DNA from: Pezicula radicicola
Lineage: Eukaryota; Ascomycota; Leotiomycetes; Helotiales; Dermateaceae
DNA length: 64,000 nucleotides
Assembly: GCA_003008705.1 (NCBI GenBank)
Contig: PDUO01000046.1
Span: 62,001 to 126,000 of the forward strand
Direction of reading: 5' to 3'
In this document: positions 34,034 to 45,185 of the stretch, in pieces
Position numbering within the stretch: the stretch's first letter is position 1
Layout: each line of letters starts with the position of its first letter
Position numbers and translations under genes: made by a program
The notes under the pieces: model-generated
What the model saw: only the letters and a program-made list of their open reading frames with translations
What the model was told of the DNA's origin: nothing
Database searches by the model: none

Positions 34034-35912
34034 TCATTGACGATACGCATCAGGAGGATAACGCCTCCCATCAACGCCTCGAACAGGACTCCAGTCCCGT
34101 TCTCTTTCCCTGTCCCTCCCAATTCTCCTTCGCCTCCCATCTCTATCCCTCGCTCGCTCCATGTCTCGTTCCTTCTCATTCCTCGGGTCATAACTGCTGC
34201 TCCTCCTCATCTCGGGCCTCATTTTCGGCCTCAATGGCACGTCTCTGTCCGTATCTAAATCACGGTCTCGGTCTCGGTCTGTATATCTCGATCCACGATT
34301 TCTTTCTCTCTCGCTACTACTCCTGCCTTCCTCTCGACTACCTCGCCTGCTGGGAATAACCTCAGGCCCGGGTTCCTCGACTGGTATAACACTATTTCTT
34401 CTCTCAAACTCCCGAACCTCATTAAGCACCTTCCACCTCACGTTATTAGCACCCCGAGAACTGTCTCTCGTCTCGGGTCTTGGGACTCGTCTCCTGGGAA
34501 GCTTGATGTTCTTGACTCCCTGCAAAAATTGGGGACTCAACTTCCCTGTGTTATCCATAGGAATATTTGATGCCCAGCTCTTTCTTCTCTCGTCTGACGA
34601 TGAAGAATGTTCGGCACGTCTAAGCACTCTACGAGGGACTGGTTGGGCTGGTATAGGGCTTGGCGGGACTGGGGCAGTCGGTGGAATATTGTGACGTATC
34701 CCAGGCGTTGGCTCCATATCTGGTTGTTGCTGAGCCCACGGAGAGGGTTCCCCATGTAAACTGTGCCGTGGTAGTCTTGCACCACGAGATTCATCATCTG
34801 AGCTCGAGGAATCAGAGGCCGTGGATACGCTAGGTACACGAGGAGGTCGCGGATGGCTATGTCGCCGCGTATGAGATGGAGGTGGAATTGGAGGGTATAT
34901 GTCTGATGCACGTCTTCCAGGAGACCCGCCGGGTGAGTAGCTCATGTTCTCGGGATTACTTCTTCGACGTGGTCGTGGCATGCGGTCTGCCTCTGGGGCT
35001 AGGAATTGTTGCGCCCGATGCGAAGGTGAGTGGCTTAGTGGTGGGCGTTGTGGTCGATGTGTCGCAACATGCTGGGAGGAGACATGTTGGAACTGTATAG
35101 GAGGTCGCGTCGGTGGCTCGAAGAACTCTTGCATTTCAGGTCTGGAACGTGGAGACCGACCAGGAGAATGAGAATGCGCCGGCCTTCTGGGGGGAACATG
35201 TTTGAAACCAGCCTGCACTTTTGGTCGTGGAGGTAACTCCGGGCGCGAGGCTACATCGTCACCGAGGGCCTCGAGCTTCAACTTCTCCGCGCAACTATTA
35301 TGCCATCTCTCTATCTCTGCATCGGGTTTCAAGGGAAAAGCTTCTTTGGGTAGTTCGGTAGGGAATGGTTCGCCAGTATCTGGGTGCTTTATTCCAAATG
35401 TCTGGATGGCCGTCTGAATAAATGGAACATGTTCCTCAGGCCCCAGCAGAATTTCTATTGACTGCCATCGCACGAAGCCTTTGATTGTGAGCGCGGGTAT
35501 GGAAGGGGGTTGAAAATCGTCGTTGGTAGGCTGGAGAGTATGTTGGCAGCCTATGGACGCATAAATCCATGATATCGACGGAGGCGGCACTTCAACGAAG
35601 AGGGCTGTAGCACAGCAGTGATTAGCAGGCTGCTGCTGGATGGAAGCAAGGGACGCACAATCATAGTTACCGCCGACAGCCTTGTAGAAGGTCGCGAGCT
35701 TCGCTGGAGTTAAGCATTTCTCGTCCGTGTTTCCTATATTATCAACCTGACAACGTGAGCTTCCGGTCGCAAAGCCTCGTGCGCGCGCATTTTCTTACGA
35801 TATACGTCCCGACCCCCCTCAACAACGCATCCAAGACCTTGGTTGGCTTCTTGTCGGCGGCGAACAAATAGCCATAGTAAGCCTTGGGGTCGACAGATTG
35901 TGTTTGCGCCAT
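34034..35912 (-). CDS. Conserved fungal protein, DUF7514-like, with a disordered arginine-rich tail
   Basis: There are three exons: 35912-35799, 35746-35659 and 35604-34034, giving 590 residues. The N-terminal 180 residues form a conserved globular domain seen across ascomycetes (AKLATFYKAVGGNYDSLFVEV, SISWIYASIGCQHTLQPTNDDFQPPSIPALTIKGFVRWQSIEILLGP). I believe this is Pfam DUF7514 but could not check. The rest is low-complexity, rich in Pro, Ser and Arg, with SR/RD/RE-type runs (RDRDRDLDTDRD, RERERDW) like those of RNA-processing or nuclear-speckle proteins. Both introns are canonical. Start MAQTQSVDPKAYYGYLF suits the family. Function unknown. The long antisense open frames over this gene are a by-product of its biased composition. 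Confidence 0.85.
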
Positions 35913-36857
35913 CGTCAGCAGCAGCGGCGTGAATGTGCGACTACAGCCGGGCGATTGTGCATAGTCGAAATCGGCCTGCGCCTGGCAAATGTACGGAGTG
36001 ACTTCTTGAGGGGAAGATCGAAGGCTGGGACTGGGGAATTATTCATGGTTGGTGAGGTCAGATCCTCACGTCGTCATCCCAGATGAGTGAGTTGGCAGCC
36101 GCTGAAGTAGTAACCGGAAATGCCCGGCTCGAAGCGGTGAGACAGACACATGCTGACGCGAACCTGTCACAGTCATGAACTACTTGCGGATCAATCTGGG
36201 GAAGGCGTCTTAGAGGACAACGGCAATCGGAAACACGATTCACTAGCGATTCAGAAATTTTGCGATATGCGACAAAAGGATTGCAGTGGAGAAAGTGAAG
36301 TTATTCGGAAGCAAACTCCGTCTCGAAGGCAATCGGCAGTAGCGGCGGGGCCCACCGGTTGGAATAGGGGCATCTCGGTACTGGGCGACATAAACCGAAT
36401 ACGAACGGTCTGGAAGAGGTGTAGTCCGTATTTTGTCCTGCTCGTATTAACTAAGTGAGTAATAATGTACGTTATGTAAGACTTTTCTCAGTCATAATAA
36501 TCAAATAAGCGACTAAGTCCAAACGATTTCAGGAGCTCGAGCTTCGTGATGAAAGAGGCTGAACGAGCACGGAACTGAGAACAGGAGAAAGTCGGTGCAA
36601 AGAATTAATTATGTAGTAGATATTATGTAGGTATCCTATATACTATCTGGGTATTATTCATGCCAATCTTTTGACCCTGTTCCCCAAAAAATCCCATAAC
36701 CCCCGTCTATAATATGCCATGTTTTAATTCTCTCCAGTTCATAACGCCTCAGAAAGCTTCGTCAATAGACTTTCAATACAGTTCCCAACCAAACGCCTCG
36801 CTTGCAGAAGAATTCATGTCAAAAAACAATGCAACCTAATTTTCTCATCTGCAGCAA
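35913..36857. other. Intergenic, about 0.9 kb
   Basis: This is the DUF7514-gene promoter and the 3' flank of the arrestin gene. No gene is supported. Confidence 0.4.
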
Positions 36858-38435
36858 TCAGCTAGCTCTAAGAAACACAGTCTGTTGTGGAACCAACTCT
36901 GCGAAATCATCGTAGCTTGGAGGCAAGTCCGAACCAACACGTCCCAAAACACTGTTACCGACAAGCTCTGGACGCGGCATCTCGATCACTCGTGGCCTTA
37001 AAAATTCATCTGCCTGTGCCAATTCTGCTGCTGCTTCAGATGGACTCAAAGGAGCGGGAGCATCACGGCTACCGTGGGCTGCGATTTGCACAGGTAAGCG
37101 CAATGCAACATTCGTTGCGGGAACACCAGTCCCAGGTGTGTGAATAGAAAGTGAGAGATCGAGGTTATAAACACGGGAAGAGATACAAGTGTGGAATGTT
37201 GGAATCCAGGCTTTGGAAGAAGGAAGTGAGATTGGAACCACGACTGCTGCAGTGTAGAAGACTTTTGTTTCCACGTGCTGAGGAATGAGTAGGTTATCCG
37301 AACAATCTGAAGAGCTGGTCGATGAATCTGAACAGCGGCGAGTGAGAACAGACTTTGGTGCATGCTTGACCCATTGAACATTTTCCACACAGCGAGAAGA
37401 CAGAGAAACCGAAGTACTGAAAACTCCACGGGTTGGTTCGTAGTCAGCGAGCATCGTAGCCCGCGATGGGAGTGTTTGTTGTGGTCGGACTGCAAAAAAG
37501 GTGAGTACCTTTAATTTCGAGGTTAATCCACCGAGTCGAGGTGGTTGACAAGTAGAATCGTGAGGATCGAAGCGAAGATTAACAGTGGCTATTGTGTTTG
37601 CTGGGGCGCTGTCCAAGGATGATAGGGATGGAAGCACGAAGGCAGAAGGTTGAGGAGCCGAGACAGTAATCTTTCCAAGCTTGCCTGAGAAAACACCCTT
37701 CTTCAGTGATTTCGTCTTCGAAAATGTGTAGTCTTTGTCGTCTGCGCTGACACTCATGGGAGGAGCCTCGAAAACTGCAGGAACGATGTGGAGCTTGCTG
37801 AGGCCTTCAGTCAGAACCATCTTCTTTCCGTCGGTCTCTTTGTGTCTAATGACTTGGACTTTAATGGCGTATTGGATCTTGGTCATTGCCGGTGCCAAGT
37901 CGTCTTTTCCTGATACTTCAGTATCACCCATGCTGGGTGGCAGCTGCAGGTGACTATGGTGCACATGCTCTTCTTCGCACCTGTGACAACAAGAAGTTGG
38001 GAGGAGTTGATTTGGGATGACGAAGTTGAATGGGAAAGTGTATGTCCTGCCAGCTTCGGCGATCCGTGGTTGAGGATAATCAGATTCGCGGATTGGCATG
38101 ACAAGCTTCAAAAAATTGTGATAAGCCGATGTTCTTGACTTAGTGCTGGTTGCTGACATGTTGTCAACGTATGTTCTGGTTGATCCTTCAAGCGTAATCT
38201 TGATCTCATCAAATCGTGCATTGTTAGGAGCCGTGATCTCTGCTCGGCCATTGATAGAATCAAACGTGGTATAAACCTTGGAGTCGTTGTGGTCATCGAT
38301 GTAGATTTCCATATCCGGGCGCTTCTGCAAAAGCAAGTCTCTAGCGTAGGTCGCCATTGTGCCCGCGGTGGTTTGGAACGATGGAGCAGACATCCTCGGA
38401 GATGTTTGTGAATGCGGAGAAGAGCTGTTCATCAA
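36858..38435 (-). CDS. Alpha-arrestin-like protein with a C-terminal PPxY motif
   Basis: A single exon encodes 525 residues. The N-terminal half has the arrestin beta-sandwich pattern (IYIDDHNDSKVYTTFDSINGRAEITAP, FDEIKITLEGSTRTYVDN, TYTFPFNFVIPNQLLPTSC). The second half resembles an arrestin C-domain (FSGKLGKITVSAPQPSAF onwards). Near the end, DLPPSYDDF supplies a PPxY site, the docking motif for Rsp5/Nedd4 ubiquitin ligases. Fungal alpha-arrestins are adaptors that direct ubiquitylation and endocytosis of plasma-membrane transporters. A Cys/His patch, CCHRCEEEHVHHSH, near residue 150 is unusual and could bind metal. Several Met codons lie close to the start (residues 1, 2 and 15), so the exact start is uncertain. 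Confidence 0.8.
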   Translation of the reverse strand: MMNSSSPHSQTSPRMSAPSFQTTAGTMATYARDLLLQKRPDMEIYIDDHNDSKVYTTFDSINGRAEITAPNNARFDEIKITLEGSTRTYVDNMSATSTKSRTSAYHNFLKLVMPIRESDYPQPRIAEAGRTYTFPFNFVIPNQLLPTSCCHRCEEEHVHHSHLQLPPSMGDTEVSGKDDLAPAMTKIQYAIKVQVIRHKETDGKKMVLTEGLSKLHIVPAVFEAPPMSVSADDKDYTFSKTKSLKKGVFSGKLGKITVSAPQPSAFVLPSLSSLDSAPANTIATVNLRFDPHDSTCQPPRLGGLTSKLKVLTFFAVRPQQTLPSRATMLADYEPTRGVFSTSVSLSSRCVENVQWVKHAPKSVLTRRCSDSSTSSSDCSDNLLIPQHVETKVFYTAAVVVPISLPSSKAWIPTFHTCISSRVYNLDLSLSIHTPGTGVPATNVALRLPVQIAAHGSRDAPAPLSPSEAAAELAQADEFLRPRVIEMPRPELVGNSVLGRVGSDLPPSYDDFAELVPQQTVFLRAS

Positions 38436-41400
38436 TGGAAGGATTGATAACGAATCGGTATTGGCTCTCTTTGTTGTTATTGGTATAATTTTCTGTTGGT
38501 CGACTGATGCGTCGGGTAGGTGCGACGTTGCACAGCGTGTTGGAAGCGGGGAATGCTGGCAAGACTGTCAATCGAAGCTGGTGTGGTGATAATGGCTGTC
38601 TATGTATGGGAATTCTTGAGATGTGATGCAAAGTGGGGATTGTGTTCTCTTTATACCTTCCGCTCGAAGTACTAGTTTTTGAGGATGTTTTGTACAAGGC
38701 GTGAGCCTGAGTCATTTACTCCGATATGACAGATGGATGGCATAGACCACATCGCATCATCAGCAGGATGCTGCAGTCGGACTAGGTATGGCTGCCGGAA
38801 GTGTTGATACGGCGTTGGACTGCTGCTGCCCCAAAGCCACAGCATCAGGGATTCAAGGATCTTCGTACACCCTTTCCCCCCCACCAGGGTTAGCGAGTGA
38901 CAAGCGATGCATTCCAAGCTCTGACTGGCTACGCCCTTCACTTGTCAGGCTTAGAATCTAATCGTTAAGAACAGTCATCCCCATGTTACTACCTTTCTCT
39001 CTCCGCAAAAATAATGGTCTTGTGTTGTGTGGAATGCAAGATTGATAATCAACCCCGTTCCCATCATTTGTGACCTCATCTGCCAACACTAAGTCGTAAA
39101 GAAGACACACGACAGCCTACCCATAATTTCTAAGCTGGCTGCTGAAGCCTACACAATTGATTCAGCCTATGACGACCCCCATGTGCGCATTGAATTTTTT
39201 TTTAAAAAAAAATCTCTGTCTAGAACGTGGCAGTAGTCATAGAAAAGATCAAAAACATGGATTCGAGGTGGCAGCATCAGGCGGCCAAAAATCTTCACAG
39301 CTGGAAATAAAAGAGTTTTGACAAGACGCCTTTCCTCCAAAGGTTGTCGCATCCAGAATCCAGCATGCTGGGCTCCGCTGTGGATACGGCTAGCAGGCAT
39401 TTTTGGCAAAGTCAAATTGGACGACCGCTAACGTTAAGTATTCACGAGCAAAGAATCGCTAACAGCAGTTAGAGCCTCACGATGCGTTTGAGAGATGAAA
39501 AAAATCTGGTGAGGCACGTTGTCATGAATAATAGTCAACCCATCCCAAGACATCGTGACCTAAGGATTGGCCATCGAATCCTGCGCAAAATTAGCAATGA
39601 AACAACCCTTTGACGACGACTTTGTTGCGTGCTTTGTGCCAATATTATGACAAAGAGGAACGCCGAGTTGAGGCAACGCCCTTTGTGTTGACAAGTCATG
39701 GTAAGGATATGGTGATGGGGACGAATAATTAAATGTGGCTCCTCTCCCCTATTTTTGTGACGGTGAGGCGTCCACAAAAAAAGTTTCCGCGGGAGTGACA
39801 TGTTCTTCACCACGCCCTTGTGATTCGTGACCGCTTAATATTTAGTGGCTCACGATTCAAAAGTACTGTACCGTAGTCGGTACAGGTACATGGGCCTTCT
39901 GCAATCGGCATGCCGATGTACTCTCCTTCTCGGCTCCTCTCTTTACCGTTTCCAAAAAAACACGATTCCTTTAAATTACGTTTTCAATTCTGTTCGCTTT
40001 CACTTCTACAAAAACCTCCATCAAGGTACCTACCTTTCAAACATCAGAAATCTCCAATCCGGTACAATTCTCTCACCGTCTTAGCGTCTTACGCCGAAGC
40101 CGGCGCGATCAATCCCATCTTACTCGACGGGCTAAATAAGGGGTACGCCTTTTCGGAGTTCAACCCCGGAGTTCGCTACTCCTAATCGGAAATCCATGGC
40201 GAACGCCTACCTCATCAACTTTCATGCAGTCACAACAACCCTGGATAAACACATCCTAGACTCGTCGGTGTGAGTCGCTGACCGTAAAGGCCTTATGACC
40301 CAGACAATGAGCACAATCAAGCTTCGAGAAATCTCTGGAATAAAATTCTGACGCTCGGCAATCTGGTAAGTAACATAGACGGTAACCAAGTACCGCACTG
40401 CCGGTGTTTAAAAAAGGCTATTAATTCATTGCGGATGATAATTTGACACTGTGGTCTGTAGGATATTCACTTTGTATGTAGTCCTAGCTTTACTTGTGAC
40501 TTGATCATCTTGTCGAAGTCAGCAGTAGTGCATTTCTTAGCGGTAGTGGCTTTTGCTTTTGAAATAGTGCTGACAAGTGCCAACGCAGACGGAATTTGCC
40601 TACTCACAAGCCTTCCTTGGATCAACTTGAATCAACTCAAAGGTTAAGTGAAGATGATTGGTAATTGCAATAGAGAAGAGAAGCTACGTTGTTACTGAGA
40701 TTGTTGAAAAAGACGTGGAGCGATGCAAACAGCCCACGAGTCTTCGCTATACGAGAGTTCTCATTCCTCGGCAACAACACCATAGCAACAATACAATATC
40801 AAGCCGGACTCAGCTAACAACAGTTTACGAGAATGTAAGCAGTACAGCGCATAAGTATTATCAATCCCAACTATATCCCTCGTTTAGAATAGAACAGAGC
40901 TTATATTTATGTGTATAGAATTGCTGGAATTTGTTGTTTTAGGCCCGATCCAGACCAGGGACTATAGTTGGAATTGATAATACTTATGCGTCGTATCTTC
41001 GTAAGAAAACAGCTAGCAGTAAAAGTTGAGTGTGAAAGTAGTGTTAGTACTGACAACAGCTTCATCTCACATCGCAAGCGCCAAACAACGTCTGTAGAAA
41101 CCAGAACCTATGGCTCAATAGCAATGTTAGAATCCTTTGCCACGTCACGAAGTTTCACGTATAACTCAATCACAAAAGAAGTCTGAGGAAACTGTGTCAG
41201 AAATACGACTGGTTCGGGTTTTGAATCACAGAGTCTATGGAAGTAGGATACGGGCCAAAGACTTACCTAAGGTTCTAAACACTTCTAAAGTAATCTATCT
41301 ATCAATACTTACATTACAAAGAAAATAGAATCTATCCCGCAAACGATTATATCACACTCTATTCTTTCCAAGCTCCACGAGATGAAATTACAAAAGCTGA

Positions 41401-41445
41401 GATATTTCACTACTACACCTTCAAACCCTGAGAACACATCCCCAC
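38436..41445. other. Long gene-free interval, 3 kb
   Basis: Between the arrestin start and the small conserved gene I find only short frames without family features on either strand. A T/A homopolymer pair lies at 39196-39211 and a short GTACTGTACC palindromic patch at 39863. Such length suggests long regulatory leaders or an untranslated transcript. Confidence 0.4.
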
Positions 41446-42099
41446 TCAAAGCTCAACACGTCGCAACCCAATCCCATGAGTAGGTGCATCACGTTTAGAC
41501 TGTACAATCTCAATCGCCTTCTCATCAAGATATCCAAGTGCAACAAGCTTTCGAACATAATCCATACTCCATTCCTGACATCTCCTATTGGTAGTCTAGT
41601 CAAAATATCAATCAACAACCCAATCCCATCACAAACCCAAAAACCCAAAAATCAAAACAAGAAACAACAAACTTACCTCATTAACAGCAGCCATAAAATT
41701 CTCACTAATTCCAGGCATATCAACCAACCCAGCAACCCTCTCCAATTCCCTCAACACCAAACCAAACCCCTTCCCCTCATCCCCAGCAACCTCATCCCCA
41801 ACAATCCCCCTCCCATTAACCTCCCCAATCCCCCAAATCTCACAAGTCTTATAAGTCCTAATATTTTCAGAAGGTGAAAAATCATGTTTGATTTCTAATT
41901 TGTAACCGGCCATTGGTGCACCGATTGCTTGGATTAATGTTCCTGTTCCGGTTTCGATTTCGGTTCTGGTTGCGGTTACGGTTTCGGTTTCGGTTTCTGG
42001 GGTGGAGGTTGTGGTTGGGGTGGGGATATAGAGGGCGAAATGACTTTTTTGTGTTGTGGCGTTACGGGATGATATGAGGTGCATTGTAGGGGTTGTCAT
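41446..42099 (-). CDS. Small conserved fungal protein of unknown function
   Basis: There are two exons, 42099-41677 and 41595-41446, around an 81-nt intron with donor GTAAGT and acceptor CTAG; they encode 190 residues. The pattern MHLI(S)SRNA...HFALYIP, GTLIQAIGAPMAGYKLEIKHDF, GEVNGRG, ISENFMAAVNE, then TTNRRCQEWSMDYVRKLVALGYLDEKAIEIVQSKRDAPTHGIGL recurs in small single-domain proteins of many ascomycetes, in my recollection; its role is not known. An acidic Thr/Glu-rich insert (TETETETVTATRTEIETG) and a Gly/Glu/Val-rich patch interrupt the domain and look like simple-sequence expansion. No signal peptide. An alternative start lies at 42084. Confidence 0.75.
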
Positions 42100-43189
42100 T
42101 TTTTGTATGAGAGGTAGATGTGTGAGGTTTTGGATTGATAGATGGAGATGGTGGAGGAGAGGGTAGGTAGAATTTTGAGGGGATGGGATGGGGAATGGGA
42201 TCATGGGGCTCGGTCCGAGCCGTCGATAAGCTTGGCTTGGCTTGAGAAGCGAAATCTCGTTTCAAACCCCTTTTTTTATTTGCGAACTTTGGGCTTGGGT
42301 TTGGTTTTGAGGTTATGTTTGTGATACTTTAATGTAACGATATTGAATAGTTTTTGACGTTTGAGCACTATTTCTTTGTTCTGATATTATATATGGTTGT
42401 CATTTGTTTTCTACTTTGGTTGTATTAAGCTAGACACTTTATTTGAGGTTAACTAGTGAACAAACTTGCTGCAAAGCCTAGGTACAGCATAATCATTTAA
42501 TCTATGTCAAAATACCTTGTAAATGGAACTACTCTTTCCGCCTTCACTACTGCTACAAAGCCTAGGCACCATAATCAAAGGATCGAAAACATTACTTGAA
42601 GGAAGGTTTATATCTTCCTTTGAACAACTTTTAGTAGACTTTAAAGTGTACCTACAAAAATATACTACTAATTATGTTTTACAGAAAACTTAAACAGTTT
42701 GCTATCCTTCTAAACAAACAGACTAACAAGTAGTAATCTTATACTTTCCTCTCCTTTAAAGTCATAAAACACTTGCACGTGTAATTATTGCTATTAAGAG
42801 CATTCCCTATAAGAAAGGTACAATCCTTTCAGAGCCAGGGGCCTAGGGCAGAGAAAGCTGTAAAAGTGTTAAATTATAATAAGTTAGGAGATCCTACTAT
42901 AAGTATACTTTTTATATTATAATAATCTAACAAGTTAAAGTATCAAAGTCTTAAGACTATTAGAGCAAATCAAAGCAAAATTGCACCTTACCTACTTTTA
43001 CTAGCAAGTTTAAAACTATAGTACATAAAATACTAAATATTGTGCATTCTAAAATTGCACTTTCCTACTAATTTTTAATACAAGATATCTTTACAGTGCA
43101 CAGTAGTTTCGAACTTCTAGCTGCCATAGGTACAGCTTGTAGGATTAATCAAGTAGAAGACGAAGGAAACAGAGGCTCAAAAATATCTA
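42100..43189. other. AT-rich intergenic DNA
   Basis: About 1.1 kb with high AT content and no gene. Two similar short segments containing AAAGCCTAGG (near 42473 and 42556) form a degenerate direct repeat. It resembles RIP-eroded transposon DNA but no element could be named. Confidence 0.4.
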
Positions 43190-43198
43190 AATGATTCA

Positions 43199-43795
43199 AA
43201 AGAACTGGGTGACTCAGCGACTCAAAACAACTCAGCGACTCAAAATAAGTGGACGGCTCAGAACAATTTAGCGACTTTCAACGCCAAAGATTAATACTCT
43301 CTGGCTCACAGCTGGATTCCTTACATTTGGAGCTGAGATCAAGGACGTAGATATTGGAACTATAGGAAGACTTGTAGGCAATGGTGGATGGGTGATTGAG
43401 GGTGCATCACCTAAGCTGATAGTTCAGGTTACCCTCTGAAAGAGAGAGTGCTTACAGTTGAGCTAGTTTCGCTCTTGAACTAGAGTACCCACAACTAAGT
43501 CTTCTAGGTACAGCTAGCTATACTCTATATAACAAAGTAGTGACTCAAAATAAATAGATGACACAAATATAGAGTATACTAGATTTCTCAAGTTAGCGAG
43601 GAAAGAACATAGGGGCTTAGAATATCTGAATAATTTAAAATTAAATAATTAGGCGACTCACAACAAGTTGGCGACTCAGAACAAGTTGGAGTCTGAGAAT
43701 AAGTCAGCGACTAAGAATAAGTGGACAACTCAGAACAACTTAGCGACTCAAGACAAGTCAGTCGCTCAAAATATTCGGGCGACTAAGATTAATCA
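43199..43795. repeat. Degenerate 18-bp minisatellite, left tract
   Basis: Irregular copies of a unit close to GGCGACTCAGAACAAGTT occur at 43199-43284 and again at 43627-43795, interrupted by unrelated AT-rich sequence. The same unit recurs on the other side of the zinc-finger-like gene. Confidence 0.75.
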
Positions 43796-43921
43796 ATTGA
43801 ATAAGGAAGGAACGATAGGGGGGTGAATTCGCTTAGAGAATTAAGCGAGCTAGTATAAAGCGAGCTTCGACCGCAGGGAACCTCCATCCTCCGTTCAACA
43901 TCATCCAGATCATTCTCAGCT

Positions 43922-44789
43922 ATGGATAATAACAATAATCATCATCATCCGCCATCATCCGCCGCGCAGCGGGCTCGATCACAGGGCCAGAGCCTCTTCC
44001 AGACCCCAGCTCTGAATCGGAACATAGCTAACCTACAAGCGAAGTACCCCGGTGCAGTAAGTTCATTCTCAGCATCATCACCATCATCATCCGCGACCTA
44101 AAGCTGACAACTTTCAGGTCTTCGAAGGTGAAACTCATTCGGCTCAGTCCTTTACCTGCCAGGAGCCATTCTGCGTCATCATTGGTAATGGCCCTATCAA
44201 GCACGCGTCCGAACTTGAACGTCATCTTCAGCGAGCTTCACACCAGCAGATGGTGGCAGATCGTGTGAGATACCAGGCGCAAGGTATGAACATCGCGGCG
44301 AATCAAGTGCGATTGCAAGCGGCATTCCCTGGTAGAGAATTCACCGCGCAGATTGTCACAACGAGCAAGACATCTGCGGAGATCTACCGATGTACCGCAT
44401 GCACACCGTACGCAACCCGCGTCAGCAGTTTTCAAGGTGTGACGGCCTTTGAGGCACATCTACAAGCTCATGTTGATCGAACATTGCCAACTGCGAAGAC
44501 ACAAGCTCAGCTTCATGCTGAAGCCACCGCTTGCCTCATCACAAAGCTGACAAAGCTGCGAACCGACTACCCCGGCGTCCGCATCAACGGATCTGTTGTT
44601 CCGCCAGTCAATCGCCCTGGAGCAAAGTATGGTCGGTTCAACTTTCGCTTTGCCTGTTTGGAGTGCGCCGATGGCTACGGAAAGGAGTTCCCGGAGATAG
44701 GGATGGAGAATTTTGTGAGGAAGGATCTGGAGGGGGAATATCATACAGAGATCATGGCAAGGAAACGAGCGCAGGGTGGTGACATGTAG
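43922..44789 (+). CDS. Zinc-finger-like protein of unknown function
   Basis: There are two exons, 43922-44056 and 44118-44789, around a 61-nt intron with donor GTAAGT, branch CTGAC and acceptor TCAG; they encode 268 residues. After an Asn/His-rich N-terminus, three segments have paired cysteines followed by histidines: FTCQEPFC with ERHLQRASH, YRCTACTPYA with EAHLQAHVDR, and FACLECADGYG with a later His. These look like divergent C2H2-type fingers, so nucleic-acid binding is possible. I do not recognise the family. The codon composition is much more GC-balanced than the AT-rich surroundings. The gene sits alone between two tracts of one minisatellite, which may mean it is part of, or has been captured by, a mobile unit. 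Confidence 0.65.
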
Positions 44790-44925
44790 ATATATTTGTT
44801 GGAATATGGGATGGGTACAGGTGCGATGGATTTTCGGTGGTAGGGACAGGGCGTACAACTGATGGTTAATGAGCAAATGAAATGCACATACTGCACAAGG
44901 AAAAAACTTCGAGTTACCTAAATCA

Positions 44926-45185
44926 AGTGAGCGACTCAAAATAACTTGGCGACTCAAATCAAGTAAGCTACCCAGATCAAGTGAGTTACCCAGATCAAGT
45001 GAGTTACCCAGATCAAGTGAGTTACCCAGATCAAGTGAGTTACCCAGATCAAGTGAGTTACCCAGATCAAGTGAGTTACTCAAAATAACTTAGCGTCGTA
45101 AATTTTAAGCGACCTAAATCAAGTTGGCGACTCAAAATCGCAGTTGCTCAAAACAAGTGAGTTACTCAAATTTACTTGGCAGCTG
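44926..45185. repeat. 18-bp minisatellite, right tract, with a homogeneous array
   Basis: Six tandem 18-bp units of the form TTACCCAGATCAAGTGAG run from 44968 to 45075 (the first begins CTACCC; the rest are identical). Degenerate units of the GCGACTCAAAATAAGT type flank them on both sides. The clean array aligns to the degenerate unit with the same period, so it is a local re-amplification of one variant. An apparent antisense reading frame with repeated NSLDLG is only this array. Confidence 0.88.

Noticed and set aside
34037..35417. Several plus-strand frames across the DUF7514 gene
   Set aside because: Antisense shadows caused by the Arg/Pro/Ser-rich composition of the real minus-strand gene.
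44460..45083. Antisense open frame with repeated NSLDLG units
   Set aside because: It is the 18-bp minisatellite read in one frame plus the shadow of the zinc-finger-like gene; no start context or splice sites support it.
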